The notes beneath the pieces were generated by a model. That model made no database searches, was not told where the DNA came from, and was given only the letters and a program-made list of their open reading frames with translations. The translations under genes were made by a program, and so were the position numbers. This document shows positions 25,336 through 37,287 of a stretch of 64,000 nt of DNA, piece by piece; position 1 is the first letter of the stretch, and each line of letters begins with the position of its first letter. Origin of the DNA: Molossus alvarezi (lineage: Eukaryota; Chordata; Mammalia; Chiroptera; Molossidae); NCBI GenBank assembly GCA_037176705.1, contig CM073890.1, forward strand, positions 96,958,591 to 97,022,590. Direction: 5' to 3'.

Positions 25336-26760
25336 TCCCACTGTGTGAGGACCTCAGGGGGGAGGGCTGTGGATGGCAAGGAGGATGATGAAGGACTTGG
25401 GGCAGGCCCCTGGAGGAGGCAGAGCAGCCCAGGACTTTGCCTAAGAGTTCCTGCAGCCATGGAGCCTGGCTGCTGCAGGAATGACTAGACATCCTGGGAA
25501 ATGGATTGAGGAAGAAGACACTGGTCCTAGGCCCATCCTTCTGGAACTTTCTGGCGAAGGGCCAGGTAACCACTCAGCTACAGATGTCCTGGAGGATGGC
25601 ATGCAGGTGCAGGAGTCACAGCTGGTGTTCACCCTGGGTGACTACCGCGATTGCCACCTCATCCAGACCTTGGATCCCAGCATCTGGCTCGCGGACCTGG
25701 GGGACAACGGCTGCTGCCGTCATTGCTGACTCCAAGTAGCGCTATGACCCCCAGGACAGGCGCCCATACACACTGGCCCCTCCCACCCCACACGGCCCTG
25801 CCTGGGGTGACCCCGAGAACGACAGTGGATGAGCCTGACCTGGAGAGGCTTAAGGGAGCGGGAGCCGGCGGCCCCGCCCATGGGAAGCAGGACTGTGGCA
25901 GTGCCCACTACCAGGGGGCTGACTCGGTGCTTTCTGCCAACTCGAGGACCTCCCACCAAGGCCATCACCTCCAGCCCCAGTGTTCCGCGACACTGCAGGC
26001 GGAACAACTCCTGCAGCTGAGGGTGAAGTGTCTGAACAACCTGGGTTCTGGTTCTCACAGCTGCAGAGGGACCACGAGCGACCGCACTGCGCTGCTGCAG
26101 CCCTGCCAGCTCCGGCCCGCGACGGCACCCAGCTGCTCGACAAGACGGTCCACGCAGGGCGGCCCCGGCGGCCGAGACGCCCCGCCCAGCGGCCGCAGGG
26201 CCCAGGCTGCGCGGTGCCGGAGAACGCTAGGCAACCAGCTGGCCGCCGGCCCAGGGTCCGGGCAGGAGGGACTGCTGCAGCCCATGGGGATGGCTATCTG
26301 GGGCCACTGTTTTTGCCTTGCGGGCCTGGCCGTTGTCCTCACTGCCGGGAGCTGACCACGTAGGTGCCTGCCATCTCCATCCCTGCGCCTGACCCCAACC
26401 CGGCCCCCTGACTCTCTCCGGCTGCCGGTCCACTGCCCTCTCTGGCAGAGCCCCTTCCTCGGCTTTGGGGACAGCAAGCCAGGGCCTTATGCCTAGCCCA
26501 GAGGGAGGGGACCTCGTTCCTCCAGACCCAAGTCTCACCCCAAGAACTTCCCAGATCACCCCAAGCTAGTTTTAGTGCCTGACCCCACCAATGACCTGTG
26601 CCCTAAATGCTTCTAGACCTTCTCTGTTACTTCCTTGGCGTCTGCGACCTCATCCGGCAGGAACAGGGTCTTATTTGCTGCGTCTCCCTGTGCCCACTGC
26701 TAACACATGCTTAGTCCAAAGTAAGCATTCAAGAAATATTTCTTGTTAAGTTGAAAGTGT
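25336..26760 (+). pseudogene. Unidentified GC-rich pseudogene-like block
   Basis: Unlike the AT-rich flanks, this block is strongly GC-rich with frequent CpG. Stretches look like former protein: SQLVFTLGDYRDCHLIQT to SIWLADLGDNG (about 25610-25720), EQLLQLRVKCLNN (about 26003-26043) and a hydrophobic end WGHCFCLAGLAVVLTA (26301-26348), but they lie in different frames with stops between. The last part (26560-26750) reads like a 3'UTR ending GTAAGCATTCAAGAAATATT. I cannot name the parent gene. No introns are evident, which would suit a retrocopy, but I see neither poly(A) nor a TSD. Confidence 0.4.
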
Positions 26761-27817
26761 TCACCTCCAGTAACTCATTTATTTACTATTGTTAGAAACT
26801 CACTATCGATTAGTTTTTTCAAGTGTTTTGCAATTAATGAAAGGTCATTTGTACCTCGGGATTGGAACAGGCCAAGCAGCAGCTGCCCCATGTTCTCCTG
26901 ATGAGGGTTATGGAACCTCCGCCATCGTGTGAGCCAGGGAAGGAACATGAGATCCACTTAGAATCAACCCATTTTCTGTGGATAACAATGCTGGAGGAAA
27001 ATCAAGAAAATGTTAATACTAATGATGAAACTGAGGTTTGAATTTTGCAAAGATCTAGTTGACTCATTCACTTTTCTATTCATATTTGAAATAAAACTAA
27101 TGAAGAAGCTAAGTCTTTGGAATATTGGAAAAATGGTGATGAGAAGTTTTAACAATCTCTCATCTCTATCCTGCAATATTATAACCATTTTCCATGCATG
27201 TGGTGGGTAAGCTCTTGATGTTGGCAAATCAGAGAATGTGGATATCCCCATTTTGCCAGCTCCTCAGTCAATTCAAGTTAAAAAACAAACAAACAAAAAA
27301 AACATTATCATCAGGTTTTGCGGGTCAAAAATGTAGGTAGTTATATTTTTTACTTAAAAAAAAAACACAAAACCTTAAAGTTTAGGTATTGCGCAGTTAC
27401 AGAAGGCAAATAGTAATATTTTCCTGTATTCTTGTGAGCATGATGAAGCTTTTAGAAAGGTGCATGACACTGAAACCAGTGGGGAAAGTTCAAGAGAGAA
27501 CATTTGTGTCCTGTGGACTCCTCTTCTGGGCTCCTTGTCCTCCGTTGTCCCTTAGAACGACCTTGCTTCCCGGCGCGCAGCAGTCTGCGTCGTTCCCTCC
27601 TGTAGCGACTGTCAGACTCTCCGCAGCTATTCGTTGATGCGTGTGTCTTCCCCACTCTTCTCGGGGCTCTTTGAGCATGGAGACTGATTCGGGTTACTCT
27701 GACTGTCCTCAGTGTCCACCACGGCGCCGGACACAGGTTAGCATTCTCTGAAGTCTTACAGAAGAAAAGAACAGAAAAAAAGGGGGGGGTACAGAAGGGG
27801 TGGAGAGAGAGGGATGG
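26761..27817. other. Intergenic, no gene recognised
   Basis: AT-rich to about 27470, then GC-richer to 27740 (with CGGCGCGCAG and GGCGCCGG). The end (CTGTCCTCAGTGTCCACCAC) resembles an old L2/MIR 3' end. No gene seen. Confidence 0.4.
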
Positions 27818-27832
27818 AAAGAAAGGCAGAGA

Positions 27833-28094
27833 GCCCTTGTCGGTTTGGTTCAGCAGTTAGAGCATCAGCCTGTGGTCCAGAGAGACCCGGGTTCGGTTCC
27901 CGCTAGGGGCACGCACGTACCACGGTTGCAGTTTGTCCCTGGCCCTGGTTGGGTTGTGCGGGTGGCAGCCACTCGATGTGTCCCTTTCACGTCGATGTTT
28001 CTCTCTCTCTCTTCCTCTCTCCCCCTCCTACTTTATCTGAACAAAACAAAAAAAAAAAAGGAAAAATGTCCTCAGGTGAGGATTAAAAAAAAAG
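27833..28094 (+). mobile_element. Ves SINE, type A
   Basis: GCCCTTGTCGGTTTGGTTCA head, intact B-box and GTCCTCAGGTGAGGATTAAA tail. Exact 15-bp TSD (AAAGAAAGGCAGAGA at 27818-27832 and 28095-28109). Confidence 0.95.
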
Positions 28095-28109
28095 AAAGAA
28101 AGGCAGAGA

Positions 28110-29469
28110 AAGGACAGAAATAAAGTAATATGAATTTAAGTCATTTTTCCATAAAGTCTCTTAAAGTATTTAAATCTCATTAACTCTAGAATGAAAAGTC
28201 CCATCTCTTATTCAGGGGTTGTTAATTAGCAGAGGACAGTGGGGAAACTGTATTTAGGGGGATGGAGTGGCTTCCCAGACGCTTTTAAGTCACATCAGAT
28301 GGAATAATTGTTCAATACATCTTTTCATGTACTTCTCCCATACAGAGGGGTCTGCTGGGAGCCAAGGAAGCCAAAATCATTATCAGAGCCCTGTGAAATA
28401 ATGTAAAGGGAGCAGGGAGACAGAAAAAGAAACCACCTAATTAAAACAAGATAGGGACATTAAAAAGCATTCAGACTGTAGGTGTATATTCTGTACAAAT
28501 CAATTTCCACTGCAATTCTTATAATTCATTCACAAGTAATTGGTTTATGTTCCTCCTCTGCTCCACTGTTGATGCTAATGAACACCTAGGCGTCAGGTGC
28601 CTGGGAAAGGGAACAAATACATAAATAAACACATTTCAGCAGATGATAGCAAAAGGCATTTGCATGTAAGGCAATAATTTCTGAATTTCCAACCTAGAAA
28701 TCTTTTAAAGTATATAGAAAGATTTTGAAGTTATGCTTTTTCGTCCGCCACAGACTCCTTAAAAATACATTCGTAAAGTATACCACACCAACCGGAATAT
28801 TTGTTTCTACGTTCTCTTCTGTATAGATAATGAGTTAGGTAATCGCATTTTTTATTTTATATTTTTGTATTCAAGAAGGGAGGGGAGTTGTAATTAAACA
28901 TTTCTAAATGACTCTATCTAGTGATACAGTTAAGGGAGTTTGGAGTGGGTTGTGGGCTGAAAAACATCAGCTCATTTCTCCAGACTATTTTTCAAAAAAT
29001 GGAAAATATTGAGAGTCTATCAATCTTCCTAGATAAGCAGAGGTCCCATCGTTTTGACAGCCTGGAAAGCAGAGTTCGATAGAATGTCCCTGCTCTGTGT
29101 TTCCTCTTGAGGCTAGGACATAGCTTGAGTTACAATTCAATTCAGCAAGCATTCAGTCAGTGCCTGTAAATCTGAACCTGGGTGCCAGGCAGCAAGCGCC
29201 GCGCAGAGGTGCATGTGTAAGACTGCTTCCTCCTGCTGAGAAAGCACCTTTTCTTTGGGGAGACTCAGATTCATCAACAGCAAGCCCGTAATGTCAGGAA
29301 GAATAAAGTAAGTACTAGAATAGTGGTGAAAGCAATAAGCCCTGAGAAAGAGAGCAAGAATTAATTACGGTCACATTCATGGTGTCATTGCAGTGGCATT
29401 TAACTTAGCAGAGAGGATGAGCTGACATTTAACAGGAAAGATGGCTGCAAAGGGCATGCCACCATAGGG
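28110..29469. other. Intergenic, no gene seen
   Basis: Unique-looking sequence of ordinary composition with no coding evidence. Confidence 0.5.
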
Positions 29470-29479
29470 ATGTTAAGTC

Positions 29480-29575
29480 TTCTTTACTTCAGTCAGGTTT
29501 CCCCTCAAATGTCACCTCCTTGGAGAGCAGCACCTTGCTCTCAACTCCCCGATTCATATAGTGACCCTGGGGGCA
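29480..29575 (+). mobile_element. Short L2-like fragment
   Basis: TTCCCCTCAAATGTCACCTC, TTGGAGAGCAGCACCTTGCTC is the L2 3'-region phrase. Confidence 0.5.
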
Positions 29576-29745
29576 AATCTTTCCGAAGGTATGTTCACAC
29601 ACTTGGTTATCTTTCTCAATGCAATTATAATAAATATATATTAACCAATTGTGATGAATTAGGGTATCTTTTGGAGAGAGGGGAGGGTGAAGGGATAACC
29701 ACCTAAATAGATTAACAAATTAATTAATTTAAAATAGAAATGTGT

Positions 29746-29943
29746 GCCCTACCGGTGTGGCTCGGTGGTTGAGCATTGACCCATGCATGAAGAGGTCTCT
29801 GGTTTGATTCCTGGTCAGGGTACATGCCCAGCTTGTGGGCCTGATCCCCTGCGGGGGGCATGCAGGAGGTGGCCAATCAATGTCTCTCATCGATGTTTCT
29901 ATCCTCTCTTCCTAAAATCAATAAATAAAAAAATATTAAAAAA
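29746..29943 (+). mobile_element. Ves SINE, type B
   Basis: Type B copy with a 10-bp TSD (AGAAATGTGT at 29736-29745 and 29944-29953). It is the last SINE before a 27.6-kb Ves-free interval. Confidence 0.94.
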
Positions 29944-29953
29944 AGAAATGTGT

Positions 29954-31315
29954 ATTATAAATAAAATGTAATAGGGATGATATAATCACACATAAACTAA
30001 TTATAATTTTAGAGAATTTAGGGCAAAGATTATTCCAAGAGTTGTATTAATATTCTTTTACTAGTCTTCCATGAAACAACATATATTCACATAACTTGGC
30101 AAGATATCATGTTTTACAACACATTTTAATATTCTCAGTTTTGCAAACTTTCTTATGGTGAATGGTCTAAGAGACAATGTAAATGAATTCAAAGTAAAAA
30201 ATAAAGAAAAATAATATGAAGTCATTTAATGAAAAGCAAAAATTATTTACTAAAACAAATAGAAACTTTGAAAACTTAAGAGTATTTAAAAAGTATCCTA
30301 TAATCCTACCACTCAAATTACTTTCCCATGTAATTAAATCATTTTTTAAAAAATGCTTTTAAAATACATAACATTATAATACTTTGCTAAGGTATTAATG
30401 ATTGAAACGAAGACTGTTCTTGGTTTTGCTATTATTAAAAATGCTGCAATAATCATATGTATTCATAAATAGTTTTTCAATATTCAGATTACTTTTTGAG
30501 GATGAGTTGGATAATGACTGGGGTAGTCATATTGTTGTATTCAAGAAGAGAGAGTAGTTTTCATTTAATCTTATTCCAAATTGTTTTGTGGAATATTTAA
30601 AGGGCTTGGGACTAGTGTGGGAGGTTGGAAATGCTAGATCAGTGTGTGTTCAGTATTCTATATATCTTTTTTAAGTCTTTACTCTGAGTGGTTCTTGCCA
30701 TTCAACCTTCTCAGAGTTTAGCATGATGCTTGGCATAAAACTAGATTTTTAATTGTGTTTATGGAACTGAGTCAGTGCTAATAAAAGCATATAAAATTCT
30801 ATTATAAAAGATGATATGCTGCTCAAATGTAATTAAATTATTATTTCAATAAATATAATAAAGCACATTAAATACTCTGTTTAGCGGCACAATTTTCATG
30901 ATGATGAATTAATTCATTCTATTATTTGTTTCTGAGCACACTTTAAATAAAAGGGGAATTCAACTAGTTCAGCTTAACTACATCTAAACAGTCACTTTCA
31001 ATTTGATGTGGGTCGTGGTCTGTGATCACATCATGCAGGAACATGAAATACAGATGTTCAGAGTGAGTCAGGCGAACTTGATTCTGGTTTTGCAATGTTC
31101 GCCGTATGTGCAGCAATGAGCAGAACCTGTTGTGGTGGCAGATTACCGGAAGATATAGTTTCACTACTGAACAGGAAAGACAGAGGTAGCATGTCCACGG
31201 TGCTCTGAAAAGAAAGTGTAACCCAAGAACTAAGATGAAAAATTGAAGATTAAGTGCATTAATTAGCAAAATGGATAATAACAAAATAGTAATCACAGTT
31301 AACATGTATCGATTG
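29954..31315. other. Intergenic, probable old L1 relic
   Basis: AT-rich sequence; GGTTTTGCTATTATTAAAAATGCTGC at about 30421 resembles antisense L1. No gene seen. Confidence 0.4.
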
Positions 31316-31319
31316 CTTG

Positions 31320-31650
31320 CTATATGCTAGGCACTGTTCTAAGCAATATATATATTAACCCAGTGGTTGTCTCCATAGTGATTAAATCAGAATGTCTGGG
31401 GTTAGGGACCAAATAGCAATAATTTTTTTTAAGATCCCCCAGGTAATTTCAATCTGCAGGAAAATCTGGGAACTAGCCAATGACCCAGCAAGGTACATAC
31501 CTTTGTGACTATTTCATCTGCTTAGGGTGACACTGAGTCAGAGGGGTCAAGTAACTTGCCAACGTCAAAGAGCTAAAAAGTTGAGCTGTGAATCCAGGTG
31601 GTCTGATTCCAGAGCCCTTGATCTGACCACTCCGGTGCCTCCCCCAGTGT
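31320..31650 (-). mobile_element. MIR SINE relic
   Basis: Antisense MIR phrases: GCTAGGCACTGTTCTAAGC, TCAAGTAACTTGCCAACGTC and CCAGGTGGTCTGATTCCAGAG. Confidence 0.75.
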
Positions 31651-34600
31651 GTCAGAGCCTTTTCTAATGAATAGCCTTGATATTTATGAGTTTAAGAAAA
31701 TTTTCAATGCATATCTTTAAAATAATCATTTTAGGAAGTTATAACCTAGTCCTATGCATTTTGGTCCCTACCTCTATCTGTGGTGTTGGTCTTCCTGGGC
31801 AGTACCTACTTTATCATGCACATGGTTTTCAAAAGCGGCCTTCTCTCTGCCCCACTTCCTTAGCCCCCCTCCCTGATGCTGCCAGTTTGATGTGTCTTCG
31901 AGCCCACCCAAGCCCACACACGTGGTGCACTTGTGAAAGAGGGAGGGGCCAGTGGCAAAGCAAAGCCGGGCAAGCCGAGAGGTCCTTCCTGTTCTGAGGA
32001 CCCATCCACGGTGTCCAGGTTTTGACAGCTAGATGTCAACTACTAAAACTTCTTCTGTTCAGCCCCTACTCAGGAGTCTACCTCCTCTTGTGTCTTTCTA
32101 GCTTCATCTTAAACGTAAAGTTATGAAATATTATGAAACTTCGCAGTTTTTTCTTTAGTTTTGCCACTCTTACTATATGACTTTTGGCAAGAGTAAGCCG
32201 ATCATCTCTTAAACTCATGTACTGTGTGCCACTGTAAATGAACTTTGAGATCTGTTGGCTAAATGTTCAGTTCTGTAGCACCTTATTGCTCTAAACTTAA
32301 GTTCAACATGTACTTCTTTCGTGGGCTGCTCACTGGTTTCCAGACCTTCCACGCCACCATAACCACTGGTCTCTAAGTCCATTGTGAACTTGGTATCCTG
32401 CCTGCAATGGGCAATCATGGTCCTCCTTATCCTGCCCCAAGCAATTACCCTTTAGTTATACCTCGTGTGGGGGGTAGACCTCCTCACTCCATCCCCAGAG
32501 CAGCTGTTTATCCAGTATGGGAGCACATTTAATAAGCGGGACATTGGGCCTGAGGAGTCACACAGATGTGAGACCCTCCTCTGGAGCATGTTTTATTCAT
32601 GGCTGCTTTTATTTTTGAGATGTAGTCACGACCATGACTCAGGTATTTGTATAATAACTGAAATTTCTCTCCAGCAAAACTGTACTCGGTGCAGTGAAAT
32701 CACACGAGCGCACCGAAAGCTGCCATTTCTAACCAGGCCACCCAGCTCTCCTTGTCTCAAGTTCAGGTGTCCATCACCCAGGCTGCACCCGAGACCAGCG
32801 AGGAGAATGGCGGTTGGAATTTACATAGCAACGGGTAGCTCCCAACCACCACGAATAAACCTTGCAGTTGACTCTTTATCTGTCAAAAAAGGAAGTCTGT
32901 TTTGTCATTATGAAACCCAACCAGGGAGAAAGAAACGGATCGTTCTTGCCTCAATAAATTGCTTCCGAAAGACCTGCACAGGCCCACTACTAGAAAAGAT
33001 TGTATCTGTGTCCCAGCTGCCACAGCTGTTTTTTCTTAAAATGGTAAATTCAAGGGCAGGCTCTCCCTTCCCACCAACTTCCCCACATTTAATTAGGAAA
33101 AGAAAAATATGACCCAAACAAAGAAAAAGCTCATGTAGCAAAGGGGGAGAGAACTAATAGGGGCAGATTCCTCAGAGGACAATAAGGAGGAAGCCCTGTC
33201 CCTTTGGTTGCCTGGGCTGCTGGGCTGGGGTAGGACAGGGCAGCTGAGGATGACAGGTGTCCAGGGCTCACGCAGACAACACTGAGGGACTTGGCAGAGG
33301 GCGAGAAAGGAGGAGAGTTCCTGAGGCCCAGCCTTGGTCAGCCCCAGCACACACACGGCGTTTGCTCTTCTGGGGTCAGACCACGCAGGACCCAATGAGT
33401 CCAGCTGAAGCCCAACCCCCAAGAAGTCTGGAGGGGGAGGCGGTGGTCTGCGTGTATGCACACAGCCACAATCCAAGAGAAGCTTCAGATTCAGCACCCA
33501 CCCTAAGTGTTGCTGATGCCGAGGCCCCTTCTAGGGCTGGCCCCCTGCAGGACCCACCGTGGCAAGAAGGATGTGCCGGAGGCTGGGCCCAGGTGGGGAT
33601 GGACCACTTTCAAGTCATTTCAATGAGGCCCAGATCCAGAGAACTCAAAACAATCCTTTGACATTGGACTCTCTCTATTGCACATTTTTGGACCTCGTCC
33701 TGATATTAATACAGTAGACTTTGAACATTTAAAGTGGGTATGCTCTAAAAAATGAAGAAATGATTAAGTGGCTATGTTCTAGGCTTTCAAGAGGTTCTTG
33801 AACAATATTATATTTTCTCCAGAACATACAGAGCACCTCCGATATTAAAGTGACTGCCTCAGACTCATCAGGGAATGGAGTGATAACAAGTAGAAAAACA
33901 GCAAAATCTTATTGCTGAGCGTCCCACCTAACAGTTACATGTTAAGTGACTTTCCTGTATAAAGGAAGGTACTGTTCAAGTGTGCCTCAGGATTTATAGA
34001 TGGCTACATGTCACTGACCTTCAGGGTCATTCCAAAATGTGACCTCCGTGAGTGTCAAAGGCCTATAATGAAATAATAGCTCTTGGGAATGATGTCATTG
34101 CCGAAATAAGAAACTAATGACTTCTAAAACACAGCCCCATCCTGTGAATTGAGGACCTCTAGTGGTCACAATAGTAATAACTCCTTCTGAACAATCAGCA
34201 TCTAGAGAATATCTCAAGACACTATTTTTCAGATGCATGTATATGCTGTAATACATAAAATATTATTCACTTAAAGCGATGAAATAATACAATGCCACCG
34301 TTATTGTAACTATTCTTTTCAATTAAATAAAGATGTCCAAAGTACTACCACCAATTGGAGAGAGCCAGATGTTTCGACGTTACTCAAAAAAGTTGTAACC
34401 CCAGCTTTAGATAATCATCACTAGGGCAGCCACTCTCTCTTTGATAAGCATCACCTAGAATAGTTGGGTCTACTCAGAATAACAGGCATGTTCTATAGAA
34501 CTCAACCGATAACAGAATTGTATTAATTATAAATATCACACATTTATTGCAAGAAGTTTAGGAAAAAAGCATTGACCTGCAAAGGAGGTTTGCAGCTTTG

Positions 34601-34768
34601 ACCAAGTACCTAGTGGTACAGTCACAGCAAGTGCACTAAATGATCAAACTGGCACCTTTCTTCACATTGGAACTCTGGCTCTCACTGGCTATCGGTGGAA
34701 ACTGCGAAATGCAAAGCCATATGGGAAGCGTGGCCTGTTACACCAAATTTTTAATTCATTGTTTAAAA
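31651..34768. other. Intergenic, no gene recognised
   Basis: Includes a GC-richer part (about 32730-33640) with open frames up to 215 codons that overlap on both strands and match no known family. No poly(A)-terminated gene model or splice pattern is apparent. Confidence 0.45.
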
Positions 34769-34769
34769 A

Positions 34770-34820
34770 ACACACACACACACACACAGTGATGCCAGCT
34801 GTGTGTGTGTGCGTGTGTGT
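34770..34820. repeat. (CA)n-spacer-(TG)n inverted dinucleotide repeat
   Basis: About ten CA units (34770-34788), a 12-nt spacer and about ten TG units (34801-34820, one GC interruption). The two arms are complementary, so either strand can fold into a roughly 20-bp hairpin. Confidence 0.95.
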
Positions 34821-35277
34821 ACTCTTTTATCACTCTGAATCAAGTATCACCACTACCTTCATTGAAATATTCTCTTAAATTGCCTGATTTCCAGTGTTAG
34901 TAGTCTCCTGGGGCCGTCAGGCAAATAAAATGTTTTTAATAGAAAGAAGGTGATCTAGAATTAATAAGACAATTTCTTTTTTTCCCTTATAGTTTCCCTC
35001 CTACGACTAAAATCCTATCAGATATCACTTAACATGTCAGGGGAGGCGAGGGCAAGATTTTTCAGAAAATTGTGGCGTCGATGGCAATGTCCCTGGATGC
35101 AGATTCTCACTTTTGGTATCAGGACAATCGGTAGGAAAGACAGCGGTGACCTTAACTCCAGTGAGGTAAAACCGGATGATGAATGTTCGAATCAGTATGT
35201 TCGTAACGACAGACACCCACGCATACATACTTGAAAGGCGCAAAAATAATTTACTCTTCAATCTCAGATACACAAAT
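34821..35277. other. MBNL1 3' flank, no gene seen
   Basis: Sequence just past the predicted MBNL1 cleavage site. No feature beyond the GT-rich downstream element near 35270. Confidence 0.5.
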
Positions 35278-35296
35278 ATACTTAAGAAAGAGAAGT

Positions 35297-35321
35297 TTTA
35301 TTAGGGCAATTTCACTTTATT
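35297..35321 (-). terminator. Tandem poly(A) signals ending MBNL1
   Basis: On the transcript strand AATAAA occurs at 35316-35321 and again at 35297-35302. A GT-rich stretch (TATTTGTGTATCTG) follows at about 35265-35278, matching a downstream cleavage element. Cleavage is therefore expected near 35275-35285. Confidence 0.75.
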
Positions 35322-37260
35322 TTTCCATACAGCAAAGTCAACTACTGCGGTAATAATAAAATAAGCATAAAACAAATTGCAGCCCAAGACAAAAATACAT
35401 AATTTTAAGCAACTACAAGCAGAAAGTAAGTTGTGATTACATAAGAGTAAAACCTAGCACTTCTGTCCTGTCAGCAGATGAAAGTGGTTGCTGATAAGTG
35501 CAACACTGTAACCAGCCGGAGTGAGGGCTGGCTACACTAATTCATTAAACAAGTGCCCATGATCACATTTGCTTTTTTTGAGTGCTTCTGAGTTGAAAAT
35601 TAGAACCGTGAAATTTGAACTGTGTTTTCTTTTCACCTGCTGAAAGAACAGTCTCCTACGGCAATTAAAAAACAATCACATAACAACTATAGCTACCGTG
35701 TGCTGTTTGGTTTGCCTGTTTATGGTTTCAATTTTGTGAAAGTCAATACTTGTTTTGAAGATTTGTGTGTGTATGTGTGTGAACAATAAACCACTGAAAT
35801 TGGCAGAAACTGATTTGAATATATGTCCTTAGTATAGTTCTCTCTCCTTTTTGTTGTTGTTGCTGTTGTTGAAGTTTTAAACATGCAGTAGTTTTGAGAA
35901 ATGTAAGGTATATTTGATCCATGATTTCACCTTAATGGTTGAAGTACCTGCTATTTTTGGTAATGGTCTTCAGGCAGATTTGGCCCAATGGAGTTTTTGT
36001 CAGTCATGAGATCTCGGAAGGATGGCATATCTTTCCAGCTGAAAAAATCCTGGCAAACTACAAGCTGTCCACAAAAAGCAAAGCAACATGTTTGAAGGGG
36101 TACGGAGTGCTAACTCGGTGCCACTTTTGCAAGCAATTTTGCTCAGTCTGTCATTTTATTAGCCTTAACAAAACTCCTTGTAATTATAGACGTTTTTATT
36201 CAAAATAAGATCTTACTATTATACAGGTTTCTCTCTTTTGACTATATACAGAAGTGCAAAAAGTCAACCTTCTCTCTGGACGTCCCAACATGCTAAATTG
36301 CAGCATAATCAACCCTCAAGAGTTTGCACACACGCTAGAATTCTCATTACGTAAACTTTGAGTATTTGGATTATCAACAAAAAGTCCCTTGTTCTATTTA
36401 TTGATTATGCAGCTTATTTATAACAAGGCCTGATATTCAGGGATTTCAAAAATATTAAACAATACTTTAACATTTGAAATGGATACAGTAGAAAATAAAT
36501 TTTATTCTAATATCTAGGATCTAAATCTTCTTATAATAACTAATTACAAACAAAATAAATCATCAAAATATTACTCAATTGTCTGCCAGGATTGTTGCGA
36601 TAGCAACAACTTAACTTCTTACTTAGCAATGATTATATATTTATAAGATATCCATATAAAAGATCTTTGTTCTTTTAATGAAAACTAGACAAGAACTAAC
36701 AATGACTGACATTCTTACACTTTAATATTAAATCAGTAAAATATAAATCATTTAGTTAACAATAATACGAATATTCATATGACACTACATGTAATTCAAA
36801 ACTGAGTATGTTATGAAGGAAAAACTACTTTAATTGTTTTTTTTAATATTTTGAAAAATTCATCGGTAAAATCTAATAAAACAATAGTCTATAAACTGAA
36901 ATGGTATTCAATTGTTAATACAAAATGAAATCTAATAAGTGTAGGAAATGAAAAACTACATTTTAACAAGAAAAATAAGTAATATTCTATAATGTAACTA
37001 ACTACAATAACATGTGAAGTCACCATCACTCTCTTAACACGATTGAAATTACATTGGTATGGGTTCCAACCCGTAATGTAATAATCTAAGGCTTTAATAG
37101 ATGTACAGTACAATCAGTAAAATCAACACATCAGTCTTATATTAGAAAGCATCTCTCTCAAGCATAAAAACTCGCAGTAAACTTGGAAGTATGGAAAGTT
37201 CTAGAACTGAACTTTCACTTCTCCCATTCCATACTCTAGCTACCAGTGACCTGGCCCCTA

Positions 37261-37287
37261 GTTCAGCGGTTTTCAGAACTGCTGAAC
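37261..37287 (-). repeat. Hairpin-forming inverted repeat in the MBNL1 3'UTR
   Basis: Arms of 11 nt (GTTCAGCAGTT and AACCGCTGAAC on the transcript strand) pair at 10 of 11 positions around a 5-nt loop. It begins 15 nt downstream of an AATAAA at 37303-37308, that is, where a poly(A) site would be cleaved. It could also be the end of a decayed hAT-type element. Confidence 0.6.

Noticed and set aside
25651..26355. A 234-codon open frame in the GC-rich block as an active gene
   Set aside because: High GC suppresses stop codons in all frames. The protein-like phrases lie in different frames, so the block is scored as a pseudogene-like relic.
32465..33112. A 215-codon plus-strand open frame
   Set aside because: No recognisable domain, no splice or poly(A) context, and comparable frames overlap it on the other strand. 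Treated as chance.
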